A stretch of DNA of 64,000 nucleotides from NCBI GenBank assembly GCA_037893245.1, contig JBAIAA010000094.1:868001-932000 (forward strand). Reading direction: 5' to 3'. The DNA is from Crossaster papposus (Eukaryota > Echinodermata > Asteroidea > Velatida > Solasteridae). Under the pieces are notes generated by a model. It was not told the DNA's origin, searched no databases, and worked only from the letters and a program-made list of their open reading frames with translations. Numbering within the stretch: position 1 is the first letter of the stretch; each line of letters begins with the position of its first letter. Position numbers and translations under genes: made by a program. Of the stretch, positions 48,554-61,778 are shown piece after piece.

Positions 48554-51454
48554 TTGGTTCTTTCCATTGAGAAATTTGGCAATATTTTGGCTCAGATGTC
48601 GAGCTGGTGAGTATCTCTTCATTCTCGAACAATGTTGAGGTTCCCAGCTAAGATAAAAGTCGAGAAAATAATCCTCATTCGCAGCCACCTTTTCTGATGT
48701 GTATGTTTGTACACGTGTATTGCCGCATTGGCCTATGCCGCCAGTGCCCTGACGCATGAGTCTCACAGTTTGGGTTCTTTCCATTGAGAAATTTGGCAAT
48801 ATTTTCGCTCCGATGTCGAGCTGGTGAGTGTCTCTTCATTCTCGAACAACGTTGAGGTTCGCAGCTCAAATATAAGTCGAGAAAATTATCCTCATTCGCA
48901 GCAATATTTTCTTATGTGTATATATGCACACGTGTATTGCCACACTGGCCTATGTCGCCAGTGCCCTGACGCATGAGTCTCACAGTTTGGGTTCTTTCCA
49001 TTGAGAAATTTGGCAATATTTTGGCTCAGATGTCGAGCTGGTGAGTGTTTCTTAATTATCGAACAACGTTGAGGTTCGCAGCTCAAATATAAGTCGAGAA
49101 ATCTATCCTCATTCGCAGCCACCTTTTCTGATGTGTATGTTTGTACACTTGTATTGCCGCATAGGCCTATGCCGTCAGTGCCCTGACGCATGGGTCTCAC
49201 GGTTTGGGTTTTTTCCAGTGAGAAATTTGGCAATATTTTGGCTCCGTTGTTGAGATGGTGAGTGTCTCTTCATTCTCGAACAACGTTGAGGTTCGCAGCT
49301 CAAATATAAGTCGAGAAAATTATCCTAATTTGCAGCCATGTTTTCTTATGTTTATCTATGTACACGTGTATTGCCGCATTGGCCTATGTCGCCAGTGCCC
49401 TGACGCATGAGTCTCACAGTTTTGGTTCTTTCCATTGAGAAATTTGGCAATATTTTGGCTCAGATGTCGAGCTGGTGAGTATCTCTTCATTCTCGAACAA
49501 CGTTGAGGTTCCCAGCTCAAATATAAGTCGAGAAAATTATCCTCATTCGCAGCCATGTTTTCTTATGTGTATCTATGTACACGTGTATTGCCGCATTGGC
49601 CTAGGTCGCCAGTGCCCTGACGCATGAGTCTCACAGTTTGGGTTTCTTTCCATTGAAAAATTTGGCAATATTTTGGCTCAGATGTCGAGCTGGTGAGTAT
49701 CTCTTCATTCTCGAACAATGTTGAGGTTCCCAGCTAAGATAAAAGTCGAGAAAATAATCCTCATTCGCAGCCACCTTTTCTGATGTGTATGTTTGTACAA
49801 GTGTATTGCCGCATTGGCCTATGCCGCCAGTGCCCTGACGCATGAGTCTCACAGTTTGGGTTCTTTCTATTGAGAAATTTGGCAATATTTTGGCTCAGAT
49901 GTCGAGCTGGAGAGTGTCTCTTCATTCTCGAACAAAGTTGAGGTTCGCAGCTCAGATACAGGTCGAGAAAATTATCCTCATTCGCAGCCATGTTTTCTTA
50001 TGTGTTTCTATGTACACGTGTATTGCCGCATTGGCCTATGCCGCCAGTTCCCTGACGCATGAGTCTCACAGTATGGGTTCTTTATATAAAGAAATTTGGC
50101 AATATTTTGGCTCAGATGTCGAGCTGGTGAGTGTCTCTTCATTCTCGAACAACGTTGAGGTTCGCAGCTCAAATATAAGTCGAGAAAATATCCTCATTCG
50201 CAGCCACCTTTTCTGATGTGTATGTTTGTACACTTGTATTGCCGCATAGGCCTATGCCGTCAGTGCACTGACACATGGGTCTCACGGTTTGGTTTTTTTC
50301 CAGTGAGAAATTTGGCAATATTTTGGCTCAGATGTTGAGCTGGTAAGTGTCTCTTCATTTTCAAACAACGTTGAGGTTCGCAGCTCAGATACAGGTCGAG
50401 AAAATTATCCTCATTCGCAGCCATATTTTCTTATGTGTTTCTATGTACACGTGTATTGCCGCATTGGCCTATGCCGCCAGTTCCCTGACGCATGAGTCTC
50501 ACAGTATGGGTTCTTTATATAAAGAAATTTGGCAATATTTTGGCTCAGATGTCGAGCTGGTGAGTGTCTCTTAATTCTCGAACCAAGTTGAGGTTCGCAG
50601 CTCAGATATCAGTCGAGAAAATTATCCTCATTCGCAGCAATTGTTTTTTGATGTGTATCTATGTACACGTGTATTGCCTCACTGGCCTATGTCGCCAGTG
50701 CCCTGACTCATGAGTCTCACAGTTTTGGTTCTTTCCATTGAGAAATTTGGCAATATTTTGGCTCAGATGTCGAGCTGGAGAGTGTCTCTTCATTCTCGAA
50801 CAACGTTGAGGTTCGCAACTCAGATACAGGTCGAGAAAATTATCCTCATTCGCAGCCATGTTTTCTTATGTGTTTCTATGTACACGTGTATTGCCGCATT
50901 GGCCTATGCCGCCAGTTCCCTGACGCATGAGTCTCACAGTATGGGTTCTTTATATAAAGAAATTTGGCAATATTTTGGCTCAGATGTCGAGCTGGTGAGT
51001 GTCTCTTCATTCTCGAACAACGTCGAGGTTCGCAGCTCAAATATAAGTCGAGAAAATTATCCTCATTCGCAGCCACCTTTTCTGATGTGTATGTTTGTAC
51101 ACTTGTATTGCCGCATAGGCCTATGCCGTCAGTGCACTGACACATGGGTCTCACGGTTTGGTTTTTTTCCAGTGAGAAATTTGGCAATATTTTGGCTCAG
51201 ATGTTGAGCTGGTAAGTGTCTCTTCATTTTCAAACAACGTTGAGGTTCGCAGCTCAGATATAAGTCGAGAAAATTATCCTCATTCGCAGCCATGTTTTCT
51301 TATATGTATCTATGTACACGTGTATTGCCGCATTGGCCTATGTCGCCAGTGCCCTGACGCATGAGTCTCACAGTTTTGGTTCTTTCCATTGAGAAATTTG
51401 GCAATATTTTGGCTCAGATGTCGAGCTGGTGAGTATCTCTTCATTCTCGAACAA
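48554..51454 (+). repeat. HOR-6 copy 4 (13-mer, 2822 bp)
   Basis: Matches 45732-48632 at offset 2822, thirteen monomers plus 1 bp. The change from 2590 to 2822 is 232 bp, exactly one monomer plus the 15 bp regained. Copies 3 and 4 therefore share a longer HOR version than copies 1 and 2. Confidence 0.85.
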
Positions 51455-51840
51455 CGTTGAGGTTCCCAGCTCAAATATAAGTCGAGAAAATTATCCTCAT
51501 TCGCAGCCATGTTTTTTTATGTGTATCTATGTACACGTGTATTGCCGCATTGGCCTAGGTCGCCAGTGCACTGACGCATGAGTCTCACAGTTTGGGTTCT
51601 TTCCATTGAGAAATTTGGCAATATTATGGCTCAGATTATGAGCTGGAGAGTGTCTCTTCATTCTCGAACAACGTTGAGGTTTGCAGCTAAGATATAAGTA
51701 GAGAAAATTATCCTCATTCGCAGCCACCTTTTCTGATGTGTATGTTTGTACACGTGTATTGCCGCATAGGCCTATGCCGCCAGTGGCCTGACGCATGAGT
51801 CTCACGGTTTGAGTTTTTTCCAGTGAGAAATATGGCAATA

Positions 51841-54010
51841 TTTTGGCTCAGATGTCGAGCTAGTGAGTGTCTCTTAATTCTCGAACCAAGTTGAGGTTCG
51901 CAGCTCAGATATAAGTCGAGAAAATTATCCTCATTCGCAGCAATGTTTTCTGATGTGTATCTATGTACACGTGTATTGCCTCACTGGCCTATGTCGCCAG
52001 TGCCCTGACACATGAGTCTCACAGTTTTGGTTCTTTCCATTGAGAAATTTGGCAATATTTTGGCTCAGATGTCGAGCTGGAGAGTGTCTCTTCATTCTCG
52101 AACAACGTTGAAGTTCGCAGCTCAGATACAGGTCGAGAAAATTATCCTCATTCGCAGCCATGTTTTCTTATGTGTTTCTATGTACACGTGTATTGCCTCA
52201 CTGACCTATGTCGCCAGTGCCCTGACTCATGAGTCTCACAGTTTTGGTTCTTTCCATTGAGAAATTTGGCAATATTTTGGCTCAGATGTCGAGCTGGAGA
52301 GTGTCTCTTCATTTTCGAACAACGTTGAGGTTCGCAGCTCAGATACAGGTCGAGAAAATTATCCTCATTCGCAGCCATGTTTTCTTATGTGTTTCTATGT
52401 ACACGTGTATTGCCGCATTGGCCTATGCCGCCAGTTCCCTGACGCATGAGTCTCACAGTATGGGTTCTTTATATAGAGAAATTTGGCAATATTTTAGCTC
52501 AGATGTCGAGCTGGTGAGTGTCTCTTCATTCTCGAACAACGTTGAGGTTCGCAGCTCAAATATAAGTCGAGAAAATTATCCTCATTCGCAGCCACCTTTT
52601 CTGATGTGTATGTTTGTACACTTGTATTGCCGCATAGGCCTATGCCGTCAGTGCACTGACGCATGGGTCTCACGGTTTGTTTGTTTTCAAGTGAGAAATT
52701 TGGCAATATTTTAGCTCCGATGATGAGCTGGTAAGTGTCTCTTCATTTTCAAACAACGTTGAGGTTCGCAGCTCAGATATAAGTCGAGAAAATTATCCTC
52801 ATTCGCAGCCATGTTTTCTTATATGTATCTATGTACACGTGTATTGCCGCATTGGCCTATGTCGCCAGTGCCCTGACGCATGAGTCTCACAGTTTTGGTT
52901 CTTTCCATTGAGAAATTTGGCAATATTTTGGCTCAGATGTCGAGCTGGTGAGTATCTCTTCATTCTCGAACAACGTTGAGGTTCCCAGCTCAAATATAAG
53001 TCGAGAAAATTATCCTCATTCGCAGCCATGTTTTCTTATGTGTATCTATGTACACGTGTATTGCCGCATTGGCCTAGGTCGCCAGTGCCCTGACGCATGA
53101 GTCTCACAGTTTGGGTTCTTTCCATTGAGAAATTTGGCAATATTATGGCTCAGATGTTGAGCTGGAGAGTGTCTCTTCATTCTCGAACAACGTTGAGGTT
53201 CGCAGATCAAATATAAGTCGAGAAAATTATCCTCATTCGCAGCCACCTTTTCTGATGTGTATGTTTGTACACGTGTATTGCCGCATTGGCCTATGCCGCC
53301 AGTGCCCTGACGCATGAGTCTCACAGTTTGGGTTCTTTCTATTGAGAAATTTGGCAATATTTTGGCTCAGATGTCGAGCTAGTGAGTGTCTCTTAATTAT
53401 CGAACCAAGTTGAGGTTCGCAGCTCAGATATAAGTCGAGAAAATTATCCTCATTCGCAGCAATGTTTTCTGATGTGTATCTATGTACACGTGTATTGCCT
53501 CACTGGCCTATGTCGCCAGTGCCCTGACTCATGAGTCTCACAGTTTTGGTTTTTTCCATTGAGAAATTTGGCAATATTTTGGCTCAGATGTCGAGCTGGA
53601 GAGTGTCTCTTCATTCTCGAACAACGTTGAGGTTCGCAGCTCAGATACAGGTCGAGAAAATTATCCTCATTCGCAGCAATGTTTTCTGATGTGTATCTAT
53701 GTACACGTGTATTGCATCACTGGCCTATGTCGCCAGTGCCCTGACTCATGAGTCTCACAGTTTGGGTTCTTTCCATTGAGAAATTTGGCAATATTATGGC
53801 TCAGATGTTGAGCTGGAGAGTGTCTCTTCATTCTCGAACAACGTTGAGGTTTGCAGCTAAGATATAAGTCGAGAAAATTATCCTCATTCGCAGCCACCTT
53901 TTCTGATGTGTATGTTTGTACACGTGTATTGCCGCATAGGCCTATGCCGCCAGTGGCCTGACGCATGAGTCTCACGGTTTGAGTTTTTTCCAGTGAGAAA
54001 TATGTCAATA
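51841..54010 (+). repeat. 10-mer HOR (2170 bp), first copy
   Basis: Begins at CTCAGATGTCGAGCTAGTG followed by TTAATTCTCGAACCAAG and recurs from about 54.01 kb at offset 2170, ten monomers. Shared markers are GTTGAAGTTCGC, CAGATACAGGTCG and GTTTGTTTGTTTTCAAGTG. Confidence 0.82.
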
Positions 54011-55064
54011 TTTTGGCTCAGATGTCGAGCTAGTGAGTGTCTCTTAATTCTCGAACCAAGTTGAGGTTCGCAGCTCAGATATAAGTCGAGAAAATTATCC
54101 TCATTCGCAGCAATGTTTTCTGATGTGTATCTATGTACACGTGTATTGCCTCACTGGCCTATGTCGCCAGTGCCCTGACTCATGAGTCTCACAGTTTTGG
54201 TTCTTTCCATTGAGAAATTTGGCAATATTTTGGCTCAGATGTCGAGCTGGAGAGTGTCTCTTCATTCTCGAACAACGTTGAAGTTCGCAGCTCAGATACA
54301 GGTCGAGAAAATTATCCTCATTCGCAGCCATGTTTTCTTATGTGTTTCTATGTACACGTGTATTGCCTCACTGGCCTATGTCGCCAGTGCCCTGACTCAT
54401 GAGTCTCACAGTTTTGGTTCTTTCCATTGAGAAATTTGGCAATATTTTGGCTCAGATGTCGAGCTGGAGAGTGTCTCTTCATTTTCGAACAACGTTGAGG
54501 TTCGCAGCTCAGATACAGGTCGAGAAAATTATCCTCATTCGCAGCCATGTTTTCTTATGTGTTTCTATGTACACGTGTATTGCCGCATTGGCCTATGCCG
54601 CCAGTTCCCTGACGCATGAGTCTCACAGTATGGGTTCTTTATATAGAGAAATTTGGCAATATTTTGGCTCAGATGTCGAGCTGGTGAGTGTTTCTTCATT
54701 CTCGAACAACGTTGAGGTTCGCAGCTCAAATATAAGTCGAGAAAATTATCCTCATTCGCAGCCACCTTTTCTGATGTGTATGTTTGTACACTTGTATTGC
54801 CGCATAGGCCTATGCCGTCAGTGCACTGACGCATGGGTCTCACGGTTTGTTTGTTTTCAAGTGAGAAATTTGGCAATATTTTAGCTCCGATGATGAGCTG
54901 GTAAGTGTCTCTTCATTTTCAAACAACGTTGAGGTTCGCAGCTCAGATATAAGTCGAGAAAATTATCCTCATTCGCAGCCATGTTTTCTTATATGTATCT
55001 ATGTACACGTGTATTGCCGCATTGGCCTATGTCGCCAGTGCCCTGACGCATGAGTCTCACAGTT
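52244..55064 (+). repeat. 13-mer duplication (2821 bp), copy 1
   Basis: Recurs at 55065-57885 at offset 2821, exactly thirteen monomers, with no difference noticed over most of it. It overlaps the older 10-mer periodicity: the near-identical F-B block appears at 52.23, 54.40, 55.05 and 57.22 kb. The 52.23 and 55.05 kb versions share ATTTTAGCTCAG; the 54.40 and 57.22 kb versions share ATTTTGGCTCAG and GTGTTTCTTC. Confidence 0.85.
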
Positions 55065-57885
55065 TTGGTTCTTTCCATTGAGAAATTTGGCAATATTTTG
55101 GCTCAGATGTCGAGCTGGAGAGTGTCTCTTCATTTTCGAACAACGTTGAGGTTCGCAGCTCAGATACAGGTCGAGAAAATTATCCTCATTCGCAGCCATG
55201 TTTTCTTATGTGTTTCTATGTACACGTGTATTGCCGCATTGGCCTATGCCGCCAGTTCCCTGACGCATGAGTCTCACAGTATGGGTTCTTTATATAGAGA
55301 AATTTGGCAATATTTTAGCTCAGATGTCGAGCTGGTGAGTGTCTCTTCATTCTCGAACAACGTTGAGGTTCGCAGCTCAAATATAAGTCGAGAAAATTAT
55401 CCTCATTCGCAGCCACCTTTTCTGATGTGTATGTTTGTACACTTGTATTGCCGCATAGGCCTATGCCGTCAGTGCACTGACGCATGGGTCTCACGGTTTG
55501 TTTGTTTTCAAGTGAGAAATTTGGCAATATTTTAGCTCCGATGATGAGCTGGTAAGTGTCTCTTCATTTTCAAACAACGTTGAGGTTCGCAGCTCAGATA
55601 TAAGTCGAGAAAATTATCCTCATTCGCAGCCATGTTTTCTTATATGTATCTATGTACACGTGTATTGCCGCATTGGCCTATGTCGCCAGTGCCCTGACGC
55701 ATGAGTCTCACAGTTTTGGTTCTTTCCATTGAGAAATTTGGCAATATTTTGGCTCAGATGTCGAGCTGGTGAGTATCTCTTCATTCTCGAACAACGTTGA
55801 GGTTCCCAGCTCAAATATAAGTCGAGAAAATTATCCTCATTCGCAGCCATGTTTTCTTATGTGTATCTATGTACACGTGTATTGCCGCATTGGCCTAGGT
55901 CGCCAGTGCCCTGACGCATGAGTCTCACAGTTTGGGTTCTTTCCATTGAGAAATTTGGCAATATTATGGCTCAGATGTTGAGCTGGAGAGTGTCTCTTCA
56001 TTCTCGAACAACGTTGAGGTTCGCAGATCAAATATAAGTCGAGAAAATTATCCTCATTCGCAGCCACCTTTTCTGATGTGTATGTTTGTACACGTGTATT
56101 GCCGCATTGGCCTATGCCGCCAGTGCCCTGACGCATGAGTCTCACAGTTTGGGTTCTTTCTATTGAGAAATTTGGCAATATTTTGGCTCAGATGTCGAGC
56201 TAGTGAGTGTCTCTTAATTATCGAACCAAGTTGAGGTTCGCAGCTCAGATATAAGTCGAGAAAATTATCCTCATTCGCAGCAATGTTTTCTGATGTGTAT
56301 CTATGTACACGTGTATTGCCTCACTGGCCTATGTCGCCAGTGCCCTGACTCATGAGTCTCACAGTTTTGGTTTTTTCCATTGAGAAATTTGGCAATATTT
56401 TGGCTCAGATGTCGAGCTGGAGAGTGTCTCTTCATTCTCGAACAACGTTGAGGTTCGCAGCTCAGATACAGGTCGAGAAAATTATCCTCATTCGCAGCAA
56501 TGTTTTCTGATGTGTATCTATGTACACGTGTATTGCATCACTGGCCTATGTCGCCAGTGCCCTGACTCATGAGTCTCACAGTTTGGGTTCTTTCCATTGA
56601 GAAATTTGGCAATATTATGGCTCAGATGTTGAGCTGGAGAGTGTCTCTTCATTCTCGAACAACGTTGAGGTTTGCAGCTAAGATATAAGTCGAGAAAATT
56701 ATCCTCATTCGCAGCCACCTTTTCTGATGTGTATGTTTGTACACGTGTATTGCCGCATAGGCCTATGCCGCCAGTGGCCTGACGCATGAGTCTCACGGTT
56801 TGAGTTTTTTCCAGTGAGAAATATGTCAATATTTTGGCTCAGATGTCGAGCTAGTGAGTGTCTCTTAATTCTCGAACCAAGTTGAGGTTCGCAGCTCAGA
56901 TATAAGTCGAGAAAATTATCCTCATTCGCAGCAATGTTTTCTGATGTGTATCTATGTACACGTGTATTGCCTCACTGGCCTATGTCGCCAGTGCCCTGAC
57001 TCATGAGTCTCACAGTTTTGGTTCTTTCCATTGAGAAATTTGGCAATATTTTGGCTCAGATGTCGAGCTGGAGAGTGTCTCTTCATTCTCGAACAACGTT
57101 GAAGTTCGCAGCTCAGATACAGGTCGAGAAAATTATCCTCATTCGCAGCCATGTTTTCTTATGTGTTTCTATGTACACGTGTATTGCCTCACTGGCCTAT
57201 GTCGCCAGTGCCCTGACTCATGAGTCTCACAGTTTTGGTTCTTTCCATTGAGAAATTTGGCAATATTTTGGCTCAGATGTCGAGCTGGAGAGTGTCTCTT
57301 CATTTTCGAACAACGTTGAGGTTCGCAGCTCAGATACAGGTCGAGAAAATTATCCTCATTCGCAGCCATGTTTTCTTATGTGTTTCTATGTACACGTGTA
57401 TTGCCGCATTGGCCTATGCCGCCAGTTCCCTGACGCATGAGTCTCACAGTATGGGTTCTTTATATAGAGAAATTTGGCAATATTTTGGCTCAGATGTCGA
57501 GCTGGTGAGTGTTTCTTCATTCTCGAACAACGTTGAGGTTCGCAGCTCAAATATAAGTCGAGAAAATTATCCTCATTCGCAGCCACCTTTTCTGATGTGT
57601 ATGTTTGTACACTTGTATTGCCGCATAGGCCTATGCCGTCAGTGCACTGACGCATGGGTCTCACGGTTTGTTTGTTTTCAAGTGAGAAATTTGGCAATAT
57701 TTTAGCTCCGATGATGAGCTGGTAAGTGTCTCTTCATTTTCAAACAACGTTGAGGTTCGCAGCTCAGATATAAGTCGAGAAAATTATCCTCATTCGCAGC
57801 CATGTTTTCTTATATGTATCTATGTACACGTGTATTGCCGCATTGGCCTATGTCGCCAGTGCCCTGACGCATGAGTCTCACAGTT
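55065..57885 (+). repeat. 13-mer duplication (2821 bp), copy 2
   Basis: Tandem copy of 52244-55064. Its end is set near 57.94 kb, where GAGCTGGTGAGTATC replaces GAGCTGGAGAGTGTC. The following 57.9-58.58 kb continues the 10-mer pattern (offset 2170 to 55.7 kb). Confidence 0.85.
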
Positions 57886-58358
57886 TTGGTTCTTTCCATT
57901 GAGAAATTTGGCAATATTTTGGCTCAGATGTCGAGCTGGTGAGTATCTCTTCATTCTCGAACAACGTTGAGGTTCCCAGCTCAAATATAAGTCGAGAAAA
58001 TTATCCTCATTCGCAGCCATGTTTTCTTATGTGTATCTATGTACACGTGTATTGCCGCATTGGCCTAGGTCGCCAGTGCCCTGACGCATGAGTCTCACAG
58101 TTTGGGTTCTTTCCATTGAGAAATTTGGCAATATTATGGCTCAGATGTTGAGCTGGAGAGTGTCTCTTCATTTTCGAACAAAGTTGAGGTTCGCAGATCA
58201 AATATAAGTCGAGAAAATTATCCTCATTCGCAGCCACCTTTTCTGATGTGTATGTTTGTACACGTGTATTGCCGCATTGGCCTATGCCGCCAGTGCCCTG
58301 ACGCATGAGTCTCACAGTTTGCGTTCTTTCTATTGAGAAATTTGGCAATATTTTGGCT

Positions 58359-59660
58359 CAGATGTCGAGCTAGTGAGTGTCTCTTAATTATCGAACCAAG
58401 TTGAGGTTCGCAGCTCAGATATAAGTCGAGAAAATTATCCTCATTCGCAGCAATGTTTTCTGATGTGTATCTATGTACACGTGTATTGCCTCACTGGCCT
58501 ATGTCGCCAGTGCCCTGACTCATGAGTCTCACAGTTTTGTTTTTTTCCATTGAGAAATTTGGCAATATTTTGGCTCAGATGTCGAGCTGGTGAGTATCTC
58601 TTCATTCTCGAACAACGTTGAGGTTCCCAGCTAAGATATAAGTCGAGAAAATTATCCTCATTCGCAGCCACCTTTTCTGATGTGTATGTTTGTACACTTG
58701 TATTGCCGCATAGGCCTATGCCGCCAGTGCCCTGACGCATGGGTCTCACGGTTTGGGTTCTTTCCAGTGAGAAATGTTGCAATATTTTGGCTCAGATGTT
58801 GAGCTGGTGAGTGTCTCTTCATTCTCGAACAACGTTGAGGTTCGCAGCTCAAATATAAGTCGAGAAAATTATCCTCATTCGCAGCCATGTTTTCTTATAT
58901 GTATCTATGTACACGTGTATTGCCGCATTGGCCTATGCCGCCAGTGGCCTGACACATGAGTCTCACGGTTTGGGTTTTTTCCAGTGAGAAATTTGGCAAT
59001 ATTTTGGCTCAGATGTCGAGCTGGTGAAAGTCTCTTCATTCTCGAACAAAGTTGAGGTTCGCAGCTCAGATATAAGTCGAGAAAATTATCCTCATTCGCA
59101 GCAGTGTTTTCTTATGTATATCTATGTACACGTGTATTGCCGCACTGGCCTATGTCGCCAGTGCCCTGACTCATGAGTCTCACAGTTTGGGTTCTTTCCA
59201 TTGAGAAATTTGGCAATATTTTGGCTTAGATGTCGAGCTGGAGAGTGTCTCTTCATTCTCGAACAACGTTGAGGTTCGCAGCTCAAACATAAGTCGAGAA
59301 CATTATCCTCATTCGCAGCCATGTTTTCTTATGTGTATCTATGTACACATGTATTGTCGCATTGGCCTAGGTCGCCAGTGGCATGACGCATGAGTCTCAC
59401 AGTTTGGGTCCTTTCCATTGAGAAAGTTGGCAATATTTTGGCTCAGATGTCGAGCTGGTGAGTGTCTCTTCATTCTTGAACAACGTTGAGGTTCGCAGCT
59501 CAAATATAAGTCGAGAAAATTATCCTCATTCGCAGCCATGTTTTCTTATGTGTAATTATGTACACGTGTATTGCCGTATTGGCCTAGGTCGCCAGTGCCC
59601 TGACGCATGAGTCTCACAGTTTGGGTTTTTTCCATTGAGAAATTTGGCAATATTTTGCCT
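58359..59660 (+). repeat. 6-mer HOR (1302 bp), copy 1
   Basis: Six monomers that recur at offset 1302. Markers are GAGCTAGTGAGTG with TTAATTATCGAACC at the start, GAAATGTTGCAATATT near 58.77 kb, CTGGTGAAAGTC, and GAAAGTTGGCAATATT. Confidence 0.82.
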
Positions 59661-60937
59661 CAGATGTCGAGCTAGTGAGTGTCTCTTAATTATCGAACCA
59701 AGTTGAGGTTCGCAGCTCAGATATAAGTCGAGAAAATTATCCTCATTCGCAGCAATGTTTTCTGATGTGTATCTATGTACACGTGTATTGCCTCACTGGC
59801 CTATGTCGCCAGTGCCCTGACTCATGAGTCTCACAGTTTTGTTTTTTTCCATTGAGAAATTTGGCAATATTTTGGCTCAGATGTCGAGCTGGTGAGTATC
59901 TCTTCATTCTCGAACAACGTTGAGGTTCCCAGCTAAGATATAAGTCGAGAAAATTATCCTCATTCGCAGCCACCTTTTCTGATGTGTATGTTTGTACACT
60001 TGTATTGCCGCATAGGCCTATGCCGCCAGTGCCCTGACGCATGGGTCTCACGGTTTGGGTTCTTTCCAGTGAGAAATGTTGCAATATTTTGGCTCAGATG
60101 TTGAGCTGGTGAGTGTCTCTTCATTCTCGAACAACGTTGAGGTTCGCAGCTCAAATATAAGTCGAGAAAATTATCCTCATTCGCAGCCATGTTTTCTTAT
60201 ATGTATCTATGTACACGTGTATTGCCGCATTGGCCTATGCCGCCAGTGGCCTGACACATGAGTCTCACGGTTTGGGTTTTTTCCAGTGAGAAATTTGGCA
60301 ATATTTTGGCTCAGATGTCGAGCTGGTGAAAATCTCTTCATTCTCGAACAAAGTTGAGGTTCGCAGCTCAGATATAAGTCGAGAAAATTATCCTCATTCG
60401 CAGCAATGTTTTCTTATGTATATCTATGTACACGTGTATTGCCGCACTGGCCTAGGTCGCCAGTGGCATGACGCATGAGTCTCACAGTTTGGGTCCTTTC
60501 CATTGAGAAAGTTGGCAATATTTTGGCTCAGATGTCGAGCTGGTGAGTGTCTCTTCATTCTCAAACAACGTTGAGGTTCGCAGCTCAAACATAAGTCGAG
60601 AACATTATCCTCATTCGCAGCCATGTTTTCTTATGTGTATCTATGTACACATGTATTGTCGCATTGGCCTAGGTCGCCAGTGGCATGACGCATGAGTCTC
60701 ACAGTTTGGGTCCTTTCCATTGAGAAAGTTGGCAATATTTTGGCTCAGATGTCGAGCTGGTGAGTGTCTCTTCATTCTTGAACAACGTTGAGGTTCGCAG
60801 CTCAAATATAAGTCGAGAAAATTATCCTCATTCGCAGCCATGTTTTCTTATGTGTAATTATGTACACGTGTATTGCCGTATTGGCCTAGGTCGCCAGTGC
60901 CCTGACGCATGAGTCTCACAGTTTGGGTTTTTTCCAT
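59661..60937 (+). repeat. 6-mer HOR (1302 bp), copy 2
   Basis: Second copy at offset 1302. The unit at 60.42-60.62 kb is a hybrid: it begins like its partner at 59.12 kb but switches to GGCCTAGGTCGCCAGTGGC, the sequence of the neighbouring unit at 59.34 kb. This looks like a local conversion between adjacent monomers. Confidence 0.8.
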
Positions 60938-61778
60938 GGAGAAATTTGGCAATATTTTGGCTCAGATGTCGAGCTGGTGAGTATCTCTTCATTCTCGAAC
61001 AACGTTGAGGTTCCCAGCTAAGATATAAGTCGAGAAAATAATCCTCATTCGCAGCCACCTTTTCTGATGTGTATGTTTGTACACGTGTATTGCCGCATAG
61101 GCCTATGCCGACAGTGGCCTGACGCATGAATCTCATAGTTTGGGTTTTTTCCAGTGAGAAATTTGGCAATATTTTGGCTCAGATGTTGAGCTGGTGAGTG
61201 TCTCTTCATTCTGGAACAAAGTTGAGTTTCGCAGCTCAGATATAAGTCGAGAAAATTATCCTCATTCGCAGCAATGTTTTCTTATGTGTATCTATGTACA
61301 TGTGTATTGCCGCACTGGCCTATGTCGCCCGTGCCCTGACTCATGAGTCTCACAGTTTGGGTTCTTTCCATTGAAAAATTTGGCAATATTTTGGCTTAGA
61401 TGTCGAGCTGGAGAGTGTCTCTTCATTCTCGAACAACGTTGAGGTTCGCAGCTAAGATATAAGTCGAGAAAATTATCCTTATTCACAGCTACCTTTTATT
61501 ATGTGTATGTTTGTACACGTGTATTGCCGCATTGGCCTATGCCGCCAGTGCCCTGACGCATGAGTCTCACAGTTTGGGTTCTTTCTATTGAGAAATTTGG
61601 CAATAATTTGGCTCCGATGTCGAGCTGGTGAGTGTCTCTTCATTCTCGAAAAATGTTGAGGTTCGCAGCTCAAATATAAGTCGAAAAATTATCCTCATTC
61701 GCAGCCATGTTTTCTTATGTGTATCTATGTACACGTGTATTGCCGCATTGGCCTATGTTGCCAGTGCCCTGACGCATG
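60478..61778 (+). repeat. 6-mer HOR (1301 bp), copy 1
   Basis: Recurs at 61779-63095 at offset 1301. One base is missing from six monomers because GTCGAGAAAATTATCC became GTCGAAAAATTATCC near 61683. Further markers are TTCCATGGAG, GCCGACAGTGGCC, TCTCATAGTTTGGG, CTGGAACAAAG and TATTCACAGCTACC. Confidence 0.85.
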
